From: Planctomycetota bacterium
GTDB taxonomy: Bacteria; Planctomycetota; Planctomycetia; Planctomycetales; Planctomycetaceae
Direction: 5' to 3'
Length of the DNA: 64,000 bases
Assembly: GCA_003388505.1 (NCBI GenBank)
Contig: QQVO01000002.1
Span: 62,001 to 126,000 of the forward strand
Part shown: in pieces, positions 18,371 through 26,734 of the stretch
How positions within the stretch are numbered: the stretch's first letter is position 1
Layout of the letters: every line of letters starts with the position of its first letter
Translations under genes and position numbers: made by a program
The notes under the pieces: model-generated
What the model saw: only the letters and a program-made list of their open reading frames with translations
What the model was told of the DNA's origin: nothing
Databases searched by the model: none

Positions 18371-18400
18371 TCAGGGTTCGCCCGTGTCGATGAAAATCAC
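18371..18400 (-). pseudogene. Vestigial first codons of a PIN toxin
   Basis: A GTG that overlaps the antitoxin stop codon (GTGA junction) opens a nine-codon frame, V-I-F-I-D-T-G-E-P, then stops. IFIDTG is the typical first strand of PIN-domain toxins and includes the first catalytic Asp. The rest of the toxin is gone; the sequence beyond 18371 shows no PIN features in any frame. Confidence 0.55.
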
Positions 18401-18624
18401 GACGCATCCCCATACAAGTAGTCATCGTGATTTGATGCGAGGTCATCAAGACCATCGTCACGATACACGGCGGTATCGGCGAACAAGGGATCATCGGCGG
18501 AATTCTGGGCAATCGCCCATTCGAGGGATTTGCAAACAAAGTCAGATAGCGACATTCCGCACGCATTGGCTTCGCGTATGATCTTGTCTTTGAGATCGGC
18601 TGGCAGTGAAATCGGCGTGTCCAT
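18397..18624 (-). CDS. Ribbon-helix-helix-like antitoxin, orphan
   Basis: A 75-residue protein with an N-terminal DNA-binding strand and helix typical of antitoxins (MDTPISLPADLKDKIIREAN then MSLSDFVCKSLEWAI). The acidic C-terminal tail (DPLFADTAVY...LASNHDDYLYGDAS) would wrap a PIN toxin. Its stop codon overlaps a GTG that starts only a nine-codon toxin stub, so the partner has been lost. It could persist as a solitary antitoxin able to neutralise related toxins. Family assignment rests on pattern resemblance only. Confidence 0.7.
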   Translation of the reverse strand: MDTPISLPADLKDKIIREANACGMSLSDFVCKSLEWAIAQNSADDPLFADTAVYRDDGLDDLASNHDDYLYGDAS

Positions 18625-18842
18625 GAGAGTGCCTCGCAGTTGGGCAAAGCGGATAAGATTATACTACCCGATCGGTCGATCGCGACCAATGTCCCGTCTT
18701 GCGGCCTGCAGGGCCATCGACCTTTTCAAGGTGGGAAGACTTTGACAGCGCCAACTGCCGGAACCGCACACAACCTCCCGCGCCCCGAATCCCCACTCGC
18801 ATCGAACGCCACGATTCCGATCGACGGCGAGCGGCGCGGCGT

Positions 18843-18946
18843 TAGAGCGCTTTGCAAGTCAGTGTTGGCGATCTGTCTCGCGGATTCTCGCCCTCGACAG
18901 TCCAAATGCCGCTCGACGCGGACACATGGTAGAGCAATTTGCTCTA
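18843..18946 (-). repeat. 105 bp palindrome-ended repeat, copy 1 (minus orientation)
   Basis: Reverse-orientation copy of the element at 40996-41100 and 59239-59343. It runs from TTAGAGCGCTTTGCAA to the palindrome TAGAGCAATTTGCTCTA (18930-18946). An IS630 derivative begins immediately after the terminal TA. Confidence 0.85.
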
Positions 18947-19696
18947 GTGGTCTGTCACAGCTTGATTTTGGGGTACACGGAGTTGAGTTTGATGCGGGCG
19001 TCGTCGAGCTTCATTTGCCAGTCAACACCGCGCTGTGTGGAGTTGATGTCTTCGTACCAGGCCGTGGTTTCTTCACGCAACTGTTCCTCACTCCCGATGC
19101 GACGGCCGCTGACGCATTGAGCGGTCACACAGCTCAGTTCGTTCTCCGCAATGTTCAGCCAACTGCCGTGTTTGGGTGTGTAGTGGAATTCAAGGCGACT
19201 CCCGCGCGACGATACTCATAGTCAACTCGCTTCGGATGCCATCGCGTGGCCGCAATGATCTGGTTGCCGAACCCTTTCGGCGGTTCCCCCAATCGCATGG
19301 CGATGATCCTTGCTTCCTGTTCTCCGTCGAGAAGTTTCGGCACGGGCGGATTTGCACGTTTCTTGCCGTTGAGGGTCTGTTCAAACCCGCATTCCACCAG
19401 TCGCCTGCGGACGTTTTCCACAGTCTGCCTGCGGCAGTTGAAGGCGTCCGCGATTTTCTCGTCCGTCCACCCCTCATCAGATTTCAACAGGATGTTGGCG
19501 CGTTTCACTTTCTGGCTGGTTCCTTTGAGCTTTTTGACCACTTCCCGGCAGACAGCTCTTTCCTCATCGGACAACTCAACGACATACTTCTTGACACTCA
19601 TGGCGACTTCCTTGCCGATTGGGAAACACGAAACCGACGAAGAAGACCATAATTTCAAAGACACCCCAACCCCAAAATCCATCTGGACCAGACCAC
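18947..19696 (-). mobile_element. IS630-family insertion sequence, internally deleted
   Basis: The element is flanked by TA dinucleotides (18945-18946 and 19697-19698), the target duplication expected for the IS630/Tc1 group. Its ends match as inverted repeats: GTGGTCTG...GATTTTGGGG on the left and the same words read from the other strand on the right (CCCCAAAATCCA...CAGACCAC). At 750 bp it is shorter than a typical ~1.1 kb member. It lies exactly at the end of a 105 bp dispersed repeat. Confidence 0.8.
18955..19601 (-). pseudogene. IS630-family transposase, deleted and frameshifted
   Basis: The N-terminal helix-turn-helix part is intact: MSVKKYVVELSDEERAVCRE, then WTDEKIADAFNCRRQTVENV and ARIIAMRLGEPPKGFGN. 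After PKGFGN the sequence jumps to HPKRVDYEYRRAG (near 19270), and then, with a frame change near 19196, to EFHYTPKHGSWLNIAENELS and the C-terminal end DARIKLNSVYPKIKL at 18955. Two internal deletions have removed the segments that carry the first two catalytic Asp residues of the DDE triad. Only the region of the final acidic residue remains, so the enzyme cannot be active. The 3' part is only visible when the frame is shifted. Confidence 0.85.
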
Positions 19697-20002
19697 TAGA
19701 GACCTGACGCGCCGGAGACTCCCCTTGCATCATTTGCATTTCCCCCTCTGCAGAATTGTCAAACAGTGGGGAATTCTGCCCGTCAGGCAAGCGGCAGACT
19801 CTGCCGGAGTTTCCTAATCCGACCCGGCTCAACAGGTTATGCAGCCTGGAATCACCGCGCCGCACGTTTGGCACGGCGTGTGCCTTTCCCATCCCGTGAA
19901 TGGGGGCGAAAGGGCCTCACAGCCCCGCACGGACAACTCACACGGAAACGGATTCCCGAGTCAGCGGCAGTCACGTCGCGTCTATTTATGGAGAAGAGAA
20001 CC
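19697..20002. other. Leader region upstream of csrA
   Basis: Just over 300 bp lie between the IS remnant and the csrA start. No gene is seen. The frame of csrA is open upstream to 19766 but has no ribosome site or protein-like composition there, so this is most likely promoter and leader. Confidence 0.5.
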
Positions 20003-20263
20003 ATGCTGGTTTTGACCCGAAAAAAATCGCAGATGATTCAAATCGGCGAAAACATCGTCGTTAAGGTGATCCAGACCGGTCGCGGCAGCGTGAAGATCGG
20101 CGTTGATGCTCCGGCCGACGTGCGCGTGCTTCGCGGAGAACTCTCCGAAGAACTGGCCAACCTGAAGGAGGGTGAGAGCCTCAACGCTCGCCACTCCTTT
20201 CGGCCCACGGTGAACCGGTTCACTCCGATGGCCGCCGAAGCCGTCGTCTACGAAGCGGTCTGA
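20003..20263 (+). CDS. csrA: Carbon storage regulator CsrA
   Basis: An 86-residue RNA-binding regulator that binds GGA motifs in mRNA leaders and alters translation or stability. The conserved core MLVLTRKKSQMIQIGENIVV, then IGVDAPADVRVLRGEL, is clear, and the tail is longer than in enteric CsrA (~61 residues). The ATG at 20003 is preceded by GGAGAAGAG; a second in-frame ATG at 19988 would add only MEKRT. The leader GGAGAAGAG itself contains a GGA, compatible with autoregulation. A terminator follows 17 bases after the stop, so the gene is monocistronic. Confidence 0.93.
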   Translation: MLVLTRKKSQMIQIGENIVVKVIQTGRGSVKIGVDAPADVRVLRGELSEELANLKEGESLNARHSFRPTVNRFTPMAAEAVVYEAV

Positions 20264-20280
20264 TTCGATCGCCGCACACA

Positions 20281-20314
20281 AAGCCGACGCGCAGGGGGGC
20301 GCGCCGGCTTTTTT
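20281..20314 (+). terminator. Intrinsic terminator of csrA
   Basis: The stem AGCCG-A-CGCGC paired with GCGCG-C-CGGCT has one mismatch and a short G-rich loop. It is followed by six T residues, just after the csrA stop. Confidence 0.85.
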
Positions 20315-20388
20315 GTTGCGCTCATTCAGATTGAGGAGTCTGAAACTGACGGAAATTCGCACAAGCGCGCTGCTGAAGCGTCGTCCAC

Positions 20389-21216
20389 CTACTCAAAGCA
20401 CCCGAACGACCGCAGATACTCCGCGCTCTTCACCGCCGCCTCCTCCGGACCCATCAGGTGCGCATAGGCCTGATGCACGGTGAAGTATCCCTCGTACCCG
20501 ACCGCCTTGAGTCCTGCGATCACGGAATCGAAGTCCACTCCGCCCCGTTCCCAGATCGGGATGTGATGAAACCGCCTCTCACCAAGGCACCACGTCTCCA
20601 GCGCCTCGGGGCCGTTCTCATCCAGCCGATGATTCTGCACATAGACGTTCATCAGGTACGGCAGGAACTGTTTCAACGTCGTCTCATCATACGGTTCGCC
20701 GCACAGCATCAGGTTGGCCGGCTCATAGATCAGCCCGAAGTTTGGACGGCCGATCTCCTCCAGCACGGCGAGTGAGGCGTCGACTTGCTCGAACAGCGTC
20801 GTCGTATGGCACTGGTGCGCCAGCCGGATGCCGCGCTCCCCCGCCCGATCGGCGGCCCGCCGTGCATGCTCAATATCCGACTCCTGCTTCAGGCAGACCC
20901 GGATCAGATCACAGCCCAGCGCCTCGGCGACGTCGAGGCTCGGGTCGATGTCCCGCAGACTGTCCGGGCCGCGCTCGTTGTTGAGCGGCACGTCCGAGTC
21001 GGCGGTGACCATGGAGACGACGATCCCCGCCGCCTCTACCTCGCTCCGCATCTGCTCCAGCCGATCGCGCGGCGTACCGATCCCCCCGGCACTCGCCCGC
21101 ATGCAAATCGCGCGATAACCCAGTTCCTTCGCCAGTTGCACGAGGTCGCCAAACGGGACGTTCAGCTTCGTCTTGCAAGCCGCTTCCGCGATCCGGACCG
21201 AGAGTGACAGTTTCAT
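20389..21216 (-). CDS. Sugar phosphate isomerase/epimerase (xylose-isomerase-like TIM barrel)
   Basis: 275 residues, typical for the AP-endonuclease-2-like TIM-barrel superfamily of sugar isomerases and epimerases. The N-terminal strand MKLSLSVRIAEAACKTK, GYRAICMRAS, the metal-site strands LAHQCHTTTLFE and FGLIYEPANLM, and the terminal GYEGYFTVHQAYA all fit. Substrate is unknown. Its ATG overlaps the TGA of the upstream membrane-protein gene (ATGA), so it is translationally coupled to it. Confidence 0.85.
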   Translation of the reverse strand: MKLSLSVRIAEAACKTKLNVPFGDLVQLAKELGYRAICMRASAGGIGTPRDRLEQMRSEVEAAGIVVSMVTADSDVPLNNERGPDSLRDIDPSLDVAEALGCDLIRVCLKQESDIEHARRAADRAGERGIRLAHQCHTTTLFEQVDASLAVLEEIGRPNFGLIYEPANLMLCGEPYDETTLKQFLPYLMNVYVQNHRLDENGPEALETWCLGERRFHHIPIWERGGVDFDSVIAGLKAVGYEGYFTVHQAYAHLMGPEEAAVKSAEYLRSFGCFE

Positions 21217-23303
21217 GCTTCCTCTCCCGCCTTCGTAGCGTGCTGCCCGGTCTTGCGACGGGACATCCGGAGCAACAGCATACCCGTCAACAGGGCGGCC
21301 GCCGCAATCCCCACTCCCCAATAAACGCTCTTCGGTCGATACTCCCAGACGATCGTATGCTCACCGGGCGGCGCCGACACGCCGCGGAACATCCCGTCCG
21401 CGCGAAACGACTCGGCCTCCTGATCGTCCACCGTGACGTCCCATCCCGGATAATCCAGATCGGTCAGCACGACCTCCCCTCCCGTTGTGGAGTCCACCTC
21501 AGCCACGATCCGTTCGGGTCCGTATTCAATCACTTCAGCCCGGTCCTCCCGCGCTGCTTCCTCCAGCCGGACACGCTCTCCCGGATTCTCGAGTTCATAG
21601 AGAGACAACGGCTCGCGTAACGCCCACGCCCGGTGCAGCAACTTGTCGTGGCCCGACCAGACCGGAATCACCGGCCAGATCGACTCGTTGAGCGGCCTCT
21701 CCGAGAGGATGTGCGTCACCCCCGCCCATCGCATCCACTCCACCTGGGCCGCTGCCTCTTCCGCCGTCGGTGGATCATGAGTCGCTTTCGGAATCGTCAA
21801 TTCCGGGTCGTAGTATTCAGCCGGTCCCAGGCCGAGATAGGTCGGCGTCATAGCGAATCCCGTCAGGGTCGGCATGTTCTGAAACGAACCCTGCATCCGG
21901 ACCGGACTCGGGTACTCATTGAGGATCTGCCGCACAATGCTCTCCGGCCGATGGTTGATCGGAGGATCGGGAATCAGATCGGCGTACCAGTTTGGTTCCC
22001 CCTGCACGGTTCGGTTCCAGTGAATCCGAACCACCCAGAGATCAAACGTCGTCAGCGCAATGACTGCAGCGATGACGATCTTCCCGGCTGGCGTCACACC
22101 GCCCGATTTCCGCGCGAACAAGCGGTCCAGCGTGTAACCCGCCAGTAATCCCACGGCCAGTGTCGTAACGATCCCGTACCGTCCCGGCCCCATGAAGAAA
22201 CTGAACCCCGGCAAATGACGCGTCACCGGCAGCAGCCAGCCGGTCGTGTAAACGGTTGCCGCCAGCCCCAGGATCACCCAGATCTGAAACACCCGCGGCG
22301 TTCCCGCCCCGCTGACTGCGCGCCACAACAGACCGCCCACTGCGAGCGCCAGAGGAACCAGCCCGAAGTAGAGATGCGCCTCCACTTTGTTGGTCAATGA
22401 GGCGATCGACCAGTTCTTCTTCTGGTTGAGCATCTTGTCGGTGTCGACGTCAGGCGCGTACCACCTCCACGGCATGACGACTTGCGACAGATACCAGGGC
22501 GGGATGTGCCCGTAGCCCGGGTCATGCCGGGCGCCCACGTCGGCCCGCTGGCTTCTCTGTTTGAGTTGCCAGGTCGGAAGAAGCTGCGGCGCCGCCAGCC
22601 CGAACCCGATTACGATCGCAAACAGCACCGCCGGCATCCCACGACCGCCGCGCCCCGAAAGCGACTCCGCCAACCGGTCCCGCGCAAACGTGACTCGCAG
22701 CGCAGCGTACGCAAGAACAGTCAGCACCTCGATAAACGCCAGATTGTAATGTCCCGCCAGCAGATGGAGTCCCAGTCCCGTCGCGAGCGCCGCCGGATAC
22801 CGCCGCTTCGCCGTCTGCAGAAAAGACTCCGCACACCACAATGTGAACGGCAGAAACACGCCCCCCAGGATCGCCCATTCCAGGCAGATACGCGGCGCGC
22901 ACCATCCGTAGACAAAGACGATCGTGGTCAGCAACGACGACAGCCCGCTCAACCCCATCCGCCGGCCCAGCAGCCAGGTGAACAGCACCGCCAGCACGTA
23001 ATGACCGAGCTGCGAGGCGTTGTACGCGGTGTTGACGTCAAGAACTCGGTACAGCAGCAGATTCGGCGGATAGAAGACTCCAGTCTGGCTCTCCGCCACC
23101 ACCGGATAGCCGTGACCCACGAGCGGGTTCCACAGGGAAATGCGTCCCGCCCTGAGTTCCTCGGCATAGAAGGTCTTCTGCGGGAAGTAGTACGTATAGA
23201 TGTCCCCGCCTACGAGTCCCCCGCCATGCCACAGCGGTCGCCAGAACAGGTACGTCAACCCGACGGCGACCAGGGCGATGGAGAGAAACTTGACAATACG
23301 CAT
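21213..23303 (-). CDS. YfhO-like polytopic membrane protein
   Basis: 696 residues with about a dozen hydrophobic segments in the first 450 residues and a soluble C-terminal domain followed by a last membrane helix (VYWGVGIAAAALLTGMLLL). The early motif GGDIYTYYFPQKTFYAEEL with SLWNPLVGHGYP is characteristic of YfhO/GT-C-like membrane glycosyltransferases, which use lipid-linked sugars to decorate envelope polymers. An Asp in the first loop (GGDIY) is the likely catalytic base. The start is at 23301-23303, with a normal basic-hydrophobic N-terminus. It overlaps a sugar isomerase gene by four bases, suggesting a shared sugar-related role. Confidence 0.85.
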   Translation of the reverse strand: MRIVKFLSIALVAVGLTYLFWRPLWHGGGLVGGDIYTYYFPQKTFYAEELRAGRISLWNPLVGHGYPVVAESQTGVFYPPNLLLYRVLDVNTAYNASQLGHYVLAVLFTWLLGRRMGLSGLSSLLTTIVFVYGWCAPRICLEWAILGGVFLPFTLWCAESFLQTAKRRYPAALATGLGLHLLAGHYNLAFIEVLTVLAYAALRVTFARDRLAESLSGRGGRGMPAVLFAIVIGFGLAAPQLLPTWQLKQRSQRADVGARHDPGYGHIPPWYLSQVVMPWRWYAPDVDTDKMLNQKKNWSIASLTNKVEAHLYFGLVPLALAVGGLLWRAVSGAGTPRVFQIWVILGLAATVYTTGWLLPVTRHLPGFSFFMGPGRYGIVTTLAVGLLAGYTLDRLFARKSGGVTPAGKIVIAAVIALTTFDLWVVRIHWNRTVQGEPNWYADLIPDPPINHRPESIVRQILNEYPSPVRMQGSFQNMPTLTGFAMTPTYLGLGPAEYYDPELTIPKATHDPPTAEEAAAQVEWMRWAGVTHILSERPLNESIWPVIPVWSGHDKLLHRAWALREPLSLYELENPGERVRLEEAAREDRAEVIEYGPERIVAEVDSTTGGEVVLTDLDYPGWDVTVDDQEAESFRADGMFRGVSAPPGEHTIVWEYRPKSVYWGVGIAAAALLTGMLLLRMSRRKTGQHATKAGEEA

Positions 23304-24138
23304 GTCACGAAACGTCGGCGAAGTGGAAACGGACGACCTGTCTCTCTGCTCAATCAATACCGCAGGGGGAACACGACTCGCTGGGCACTCCCAACACCTG
23401 AACTCAACACACCGACGCGCAGGAAATCGGGCAAGCAGAATCCCAAACCGGTTGAATCCGTTGCTGCGGTCTGGTGTGTCCCGACGCTCGGCAACTCCCG
23501 AAGACGTGCTGCTACCAGGCTTTCCGCAGTTCCTCGGAGAAGTAGCGCGCCCCACCTGTCAACTCTGCGTATCTCCGCGTCTTTGCGACTTTGCGTCGAA
23601 TACCCGAATGTATGAAGCGTCCCCCCCGGCGAGCCAATCGGCGAATCCTGCCGGATTGGAACGGATTGTGCATTTCTGCTGAACCGCGTCGCAACGACGC
23701 ACTCCCAGACCCATCACACGAGCAACGGAACGCAGAAAACCCGGCGAGACAGCAAGTCGCGTCGGTTTCCGGTGGCTCGTCTCCGTTTCAGCACTTGTAG
23801 GCATTTCAACCCGGCCTTGTAAATCCTGCAAGCCGGGCCCTTCGTAAGCGGCGTTCCGGTCGCCACCGGAGCAATTTGCTCCGGCACCGCGATGATGCGA
23901 GGCGCACCGGCACCCGCCGATTCCCCATCGACAATTCGGACCAGTCGAACGAGCGGCCTTCCCGCCGCCCGCGATCGCTGTCCGAACGACGCGTGAGGAG
24001 TCGTTTACGCTTTTTTTGGCATGGAGGCCAGCGATGTGGCGAAACTGCTTTCCGGCTCTCGGGATGGGGCCATCGCCGCTGCGTCTGTTCTCAGTCGCCT
24101 GCCCCTCCCCCCGCCCCTCTTTCAGCCGGAGTTGACCC
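23304..24138. other. 835 bp gene-free interval
   Basis: Divergent spacer between the YfhO-like and thioredoxin-protease genes. No convincing gene is seen: open frames through it lack ribosome sites and protein-like composition. It contains the words CTCCGCGTCTTTGCGACTTTG (split here by frame, near 23571-23591), a G/C-rich hairpin near 23812-23840 and the GAGCAATTTGCTC palindrome at 23866-23884. Confidence 0.5.
23866..23884. repeat. Palindrome CCGGAGCAA-T-TTGCTCCGG
   Basis: This 19 bp palindrome shares its core GAGCAATTTGCTC with the ends of the 105 bp repeats but has different flanks. It stands alone about 250 bp upstream of the thioredoxin-protease gene. Confidence 0.7.
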
Positions 24139-25788
24139 ATGTCCAATGCCGCCGCTCTCGTCGTCCTGCTTGCATCCTTCGGCGCCCAGCCGCGCGGCGA
24201 AGTCCTCGACTTCAGCGCCACCTGGTGCGGCCCCTGCCAGCAGATGAACCCGATTGTCTCGCGGTTGCAGCGGGAGGGATACCCGATCCGCAAGGTCGAC
24301 GTCGACAAGGAGCGGGCTCTCGCCAAGCAATACAACATCAGTTCCATCCCGGCGTTCGTGCTGGTCGTCGACGGTGAAGAAGTCGCCCGTTCGGTCGGCG
24401 CCACCACCGAGTCCAATCTCCGCCGCATGCTGGCCCGCATTCCCAGCCAGCCCGAACAAGGCCGCACGCTCCCCGAACCCCAAACGCTCATCGCCGACGA
24501 TGACACGAGCGAAGATCAACTTCCTCGCGACGGCACGCAGCATGCCATTCAAACCACGCCCGAACGCTCAACAGCCGCTGACGATTCCGACGGATCTCTC
24601 TTCGGACGCTTTTTCCCGAACCGCAACGAACCGGAAAACATGCTCGCCATGGGCCAGGATCCTGAAGCGACCCAGCCCGCCCAACCCCCGGCGCATCGCC
24701 CACTCGCCGCCAGCACCCGCATCCGGGTCGCGATCAACGGCAACCTCAATCTCGGCTCGGGCACCGTCATCTCCAGCCGGCCCGGCCAGACGCTCATCGT
24801 CACCTGCGGCCATATCTTCCGCGACATGACCGACGAGTCGAAGATCGAAGTCGACCTCTTCACGGGCGAATCCCATCGCACTTACATCGGAAAGGTCGTC
24901 CGCTACGATCTCGAAGCCGACGTCGGACTCATCGTCGTGCCGACCGACGCGGCCGTCCCGGCGACCGACATCGCCGGAGAAACGGTCGCTCTCGCGACCG
25001 GCGACCGGGTCGCCTGCATCGGCTGCAGCGGCGGCAATCCACCGACCCGAGAACAGATGCAACTCACGGCCGTCAACAAGTACAACGGTCCCGACAACAT
25101 CGAGTGCACCGGCACCCCCGTTCAGGGCCGCTCCGGAGGCGGACTGTTCAATCTCGACGGCGAGTTGATCGGCGTGTGCATCGCGGCCGACAAGGACGCA
25201 GGTCGCGGACTGTACGCCCACGCCTTCGCCGTCCACGATCTGCTCGACGACTGCAACCTGACCTACCTCTATCAACCGCGGCAGGAACCCGCCGTTATCG
25301 ATACGGCCGTCGCAGAAGCCGAGGCAGCCCCGGCCGACTTCGGCTCGGCAACGGAAGCCCCCGCCTGGAACGACCAGCCGGCTGCGATCGAAAACCCGCC
25401 GGCCGTCGCAGAGACTGATCTGACCGAAATCACCGCAGGCGACGCGGAAGTCGTCGTCATCATCCGTCCCCGCGGCCAACCGAACGCCGCCAGCCGGGTC
25501 GTCATCATCAATCAGGCCAGCCAGAAATTCCTGTCCTACCTGGACGGCGAACTTCCTACGGCAAGCGACAACATGACGGCCAATCGCATGCTGCCCACCA
25601 CGCAGACCGTGCAGAATCCGCAGGCCCGCTCGCGGCACGAGTCCCGCCGGACAAACTCAGACGCCCGCCCGTTTCCCGAAAGCCGGCCGACCCCCCGCCC
25701 CCGCGCGACAAAGGCCGGTTGGGAACCCACATCGTTCGCCAAGCCCGACGCCCCCGAACGCTACGTCCGCTCCGCACGCACCAGGTAG
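24139..25788 (+). CDS. Thioredoxin-trypsin-like protease fusion
   Basis: 549 residues. Residues 1-100 form a thioredoxin fold with the redox site CGPC (Cys30-Cys33) in FSATWCGPCQQM and the cis-Pro region ISSIPAFVLV. An Ala/Pro-rich linker follows. Residues ~190-375 form a trypsin-like serine protease domain with His225 (TCGHIF), Asp261 (LEADVGLI) and Ser332 (GRSGGG). The remaining ~170 residues are acidic, proline-rich and apparently disordered. The short hydrophobic start (AAALVVLLASFGA) may be a signal or anchor. Such a fusion would combine disulfide handling with proteolysis, presumably in the periplasm. GGAG precedes the ATG by eight bases. Confidence 0.85.
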   Translation: MSNAAALVVLLASFGAQPRGEVLDFSATWCGPCQQMNPIVSRLQREGYPIRKVDVDKERALAKQYNISSIPAFVLVVDGEEVARSVGATTESNLRRMLARIPSQPEQGRTLPEPQTLIADDDTSEDQLPRDGTQHAIQTTPERSTAADDSDGSLFGRFFPNRNEPENMLAMGQDPEATQPAQPPAHRPLAASTRIRVAINGNLNLGSGTVISSRPGQTLIVTCGHIFRDMTDESKIEVDLFTGESHRTYIGKVVRYDLEADVGLIVVPTDAAVPATDIAGETVALATGDRVACIGCSGGNPPTREQMQLTAVNKYNGPDNIECTGTPVQGRSGGGLFNLDGELIGVCIAADKDAGRGLYAHAFAVHDLLDDCNLTYLYQPRQEPAVIDTAVAEAEAAPADFGSATEAPAWNDQPAAIENPPAVAETDLTEITAGDAEVVVIIRPRGQPNAASRVVIINQASQKFLSYLDGELPTASDNMTANRMLPTTQTVQNPQARSRHESRRTNSDARPFPESRPTPRPRATKAGWEPTSFAKPDAPERYVRSARTR

Positions 25789-25857
25789 CCCGGATTATTC
25801 ATCAAGGATGTCACCACTGAGACACGGAGAGAAGAATTTGCAGCGAAATATCTGGCG

Positions 25858-25957
25858 GTTGTTCAATCCTGAGTGACGGGTTGGGTGCTACTGGCTTTGC
25901 CAGTGCATCGCGGAGTAGACGTCCTTTCTGGTTCGCACTGGCGGAGCCAGTGGCGCC
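25858..25957 (-). repeat. Twin-hairpin dispersed repeat, copy 2
   Basis: Inverted copy of 14866-14968. It holds the same two hairpins (CACTGGC/GCCAGTG-type) in the same order when read on the minus strand, preceded by GGTTGTTCAATCCTGA. It occupies most of the 317 bp spacer 25789-26105; the rest holds the word CTTGACTCTGAACCCTCAGC and no gene. Confidence 0.85.
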
Positions 25958-26105
25958 GGTTCTTGACTCTTGACTCTGAACCCTCAGCTCTTCACTCGAC
26001 ACTTTCCTCGATCGATTTCTCGACACCGGCGCCGCAATCCGTAAGAATAGGTCTCTGAACGCACTGCACCCCAATCAGCCGGCCCACGTCACCCACAGCA
26101 CACCC

Positions 26106-26300
26106 ATGAGTGACCAGAACGTATCCGAGACCGAAACTGCGGACGCCCCCCTCTTCACGCAGGCCGAACTCCGCGAGTTCGACGCGGACGACGTCGAGGC
26201 CGGCAAAAACATCTGCAAGATGCTCTCACTGTTCTTCTTCTACACAGTGATCGTCATGGGCATCTCCGTCTGGGTGACCTACACCTGGATCTTCGACTGA
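26106..26300 (+). CDS. Small single-pass membrane protein
   Basis: 64 residues: an acidic N-terminal half (SDQNVSETETADAPLFTQAE) and one hydrophobic helix near the end (MLSLFFFYTVIVMGISVWVT). The composition is protein-like and the ATG follows a short A-rich leader. No family is recognised. It might be a small accessory subunit of a membrane complex, but no partner lies beside it. Confidence 0.6.
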   Translation: MSDQNVSETETADAPLFTQAELREFDADDVEAGKNICKMLSLFFFYTVIVMGISVWVTYTWIFD

Positions 26301-26373
26301 AATCCGCACCGCAGGCGGATCTCCACGACTTCGGAAGGCCGTGGGACGGAGCAGGTAGACCGGCCTTCCAGGG

Positions 26374-26464
26374 CACACATCTCTCGATCCGCGTTCGAGT
26401 GACTCTCCGAGAGATTCGAATGGAACGCGGATGACCACGGATGGGACCGATTTTCGCTGATTGG
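26374..26464 (+). repeat. 91 bp dispersed repeat, copy 2
   Basis: Direct-orientation copy of 11529-11619 at the same length. It occupies the 434 bp spacer 26301-26734 between the small membrane protein and the ATPase; the rest of that spacer shows no gene. Confidence 0.85.
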
Positions 26465-26734
26465 ACAGTCCGCTGCTTCCTGTCCTTCGTGTCTTTGTGG
26501 TTGTTTCAACCAATGAACGGATTTGTGTGTCACTCGTAGCCTTCGAAGGCCGGTGCCCGGCAGCATTCAACAACCCAACACACGCTGCGGCGCCCGTAAG
26601 CCGCCTGCTCTACGGTCCGCGGCCCGATTCGCATCGGCCTGAAACAAGCGCTCGATATTTCCTGACTTCCCCGGCCTGTCATCTGGTCGCAGCCCGGCAT
26701 AAACTCGGCTGACTGCACAGATGAGGAAGGCTGC

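Noticed and set aside
19155-19892. 245-residue frame as a complete gene
   Set aside because: Only the part from 19601 downwards is transposase; the upstream extension lies outside the IS ends and the 3' part is out of frame after deletions.
19766-20002. Longer CsrA starting at 19766
   Set aside because: The extra residues are not CsrA-like, and the ribosome site GGAGAAGAG directly precedes the ATG at 20003.
23559-24506. 315-residue minus-strand frame in the 24 kb spacer
   Set aside because: It overlaps the start of the thioredoxin-protease gene, crosses repeat words and has no protein-like domain.
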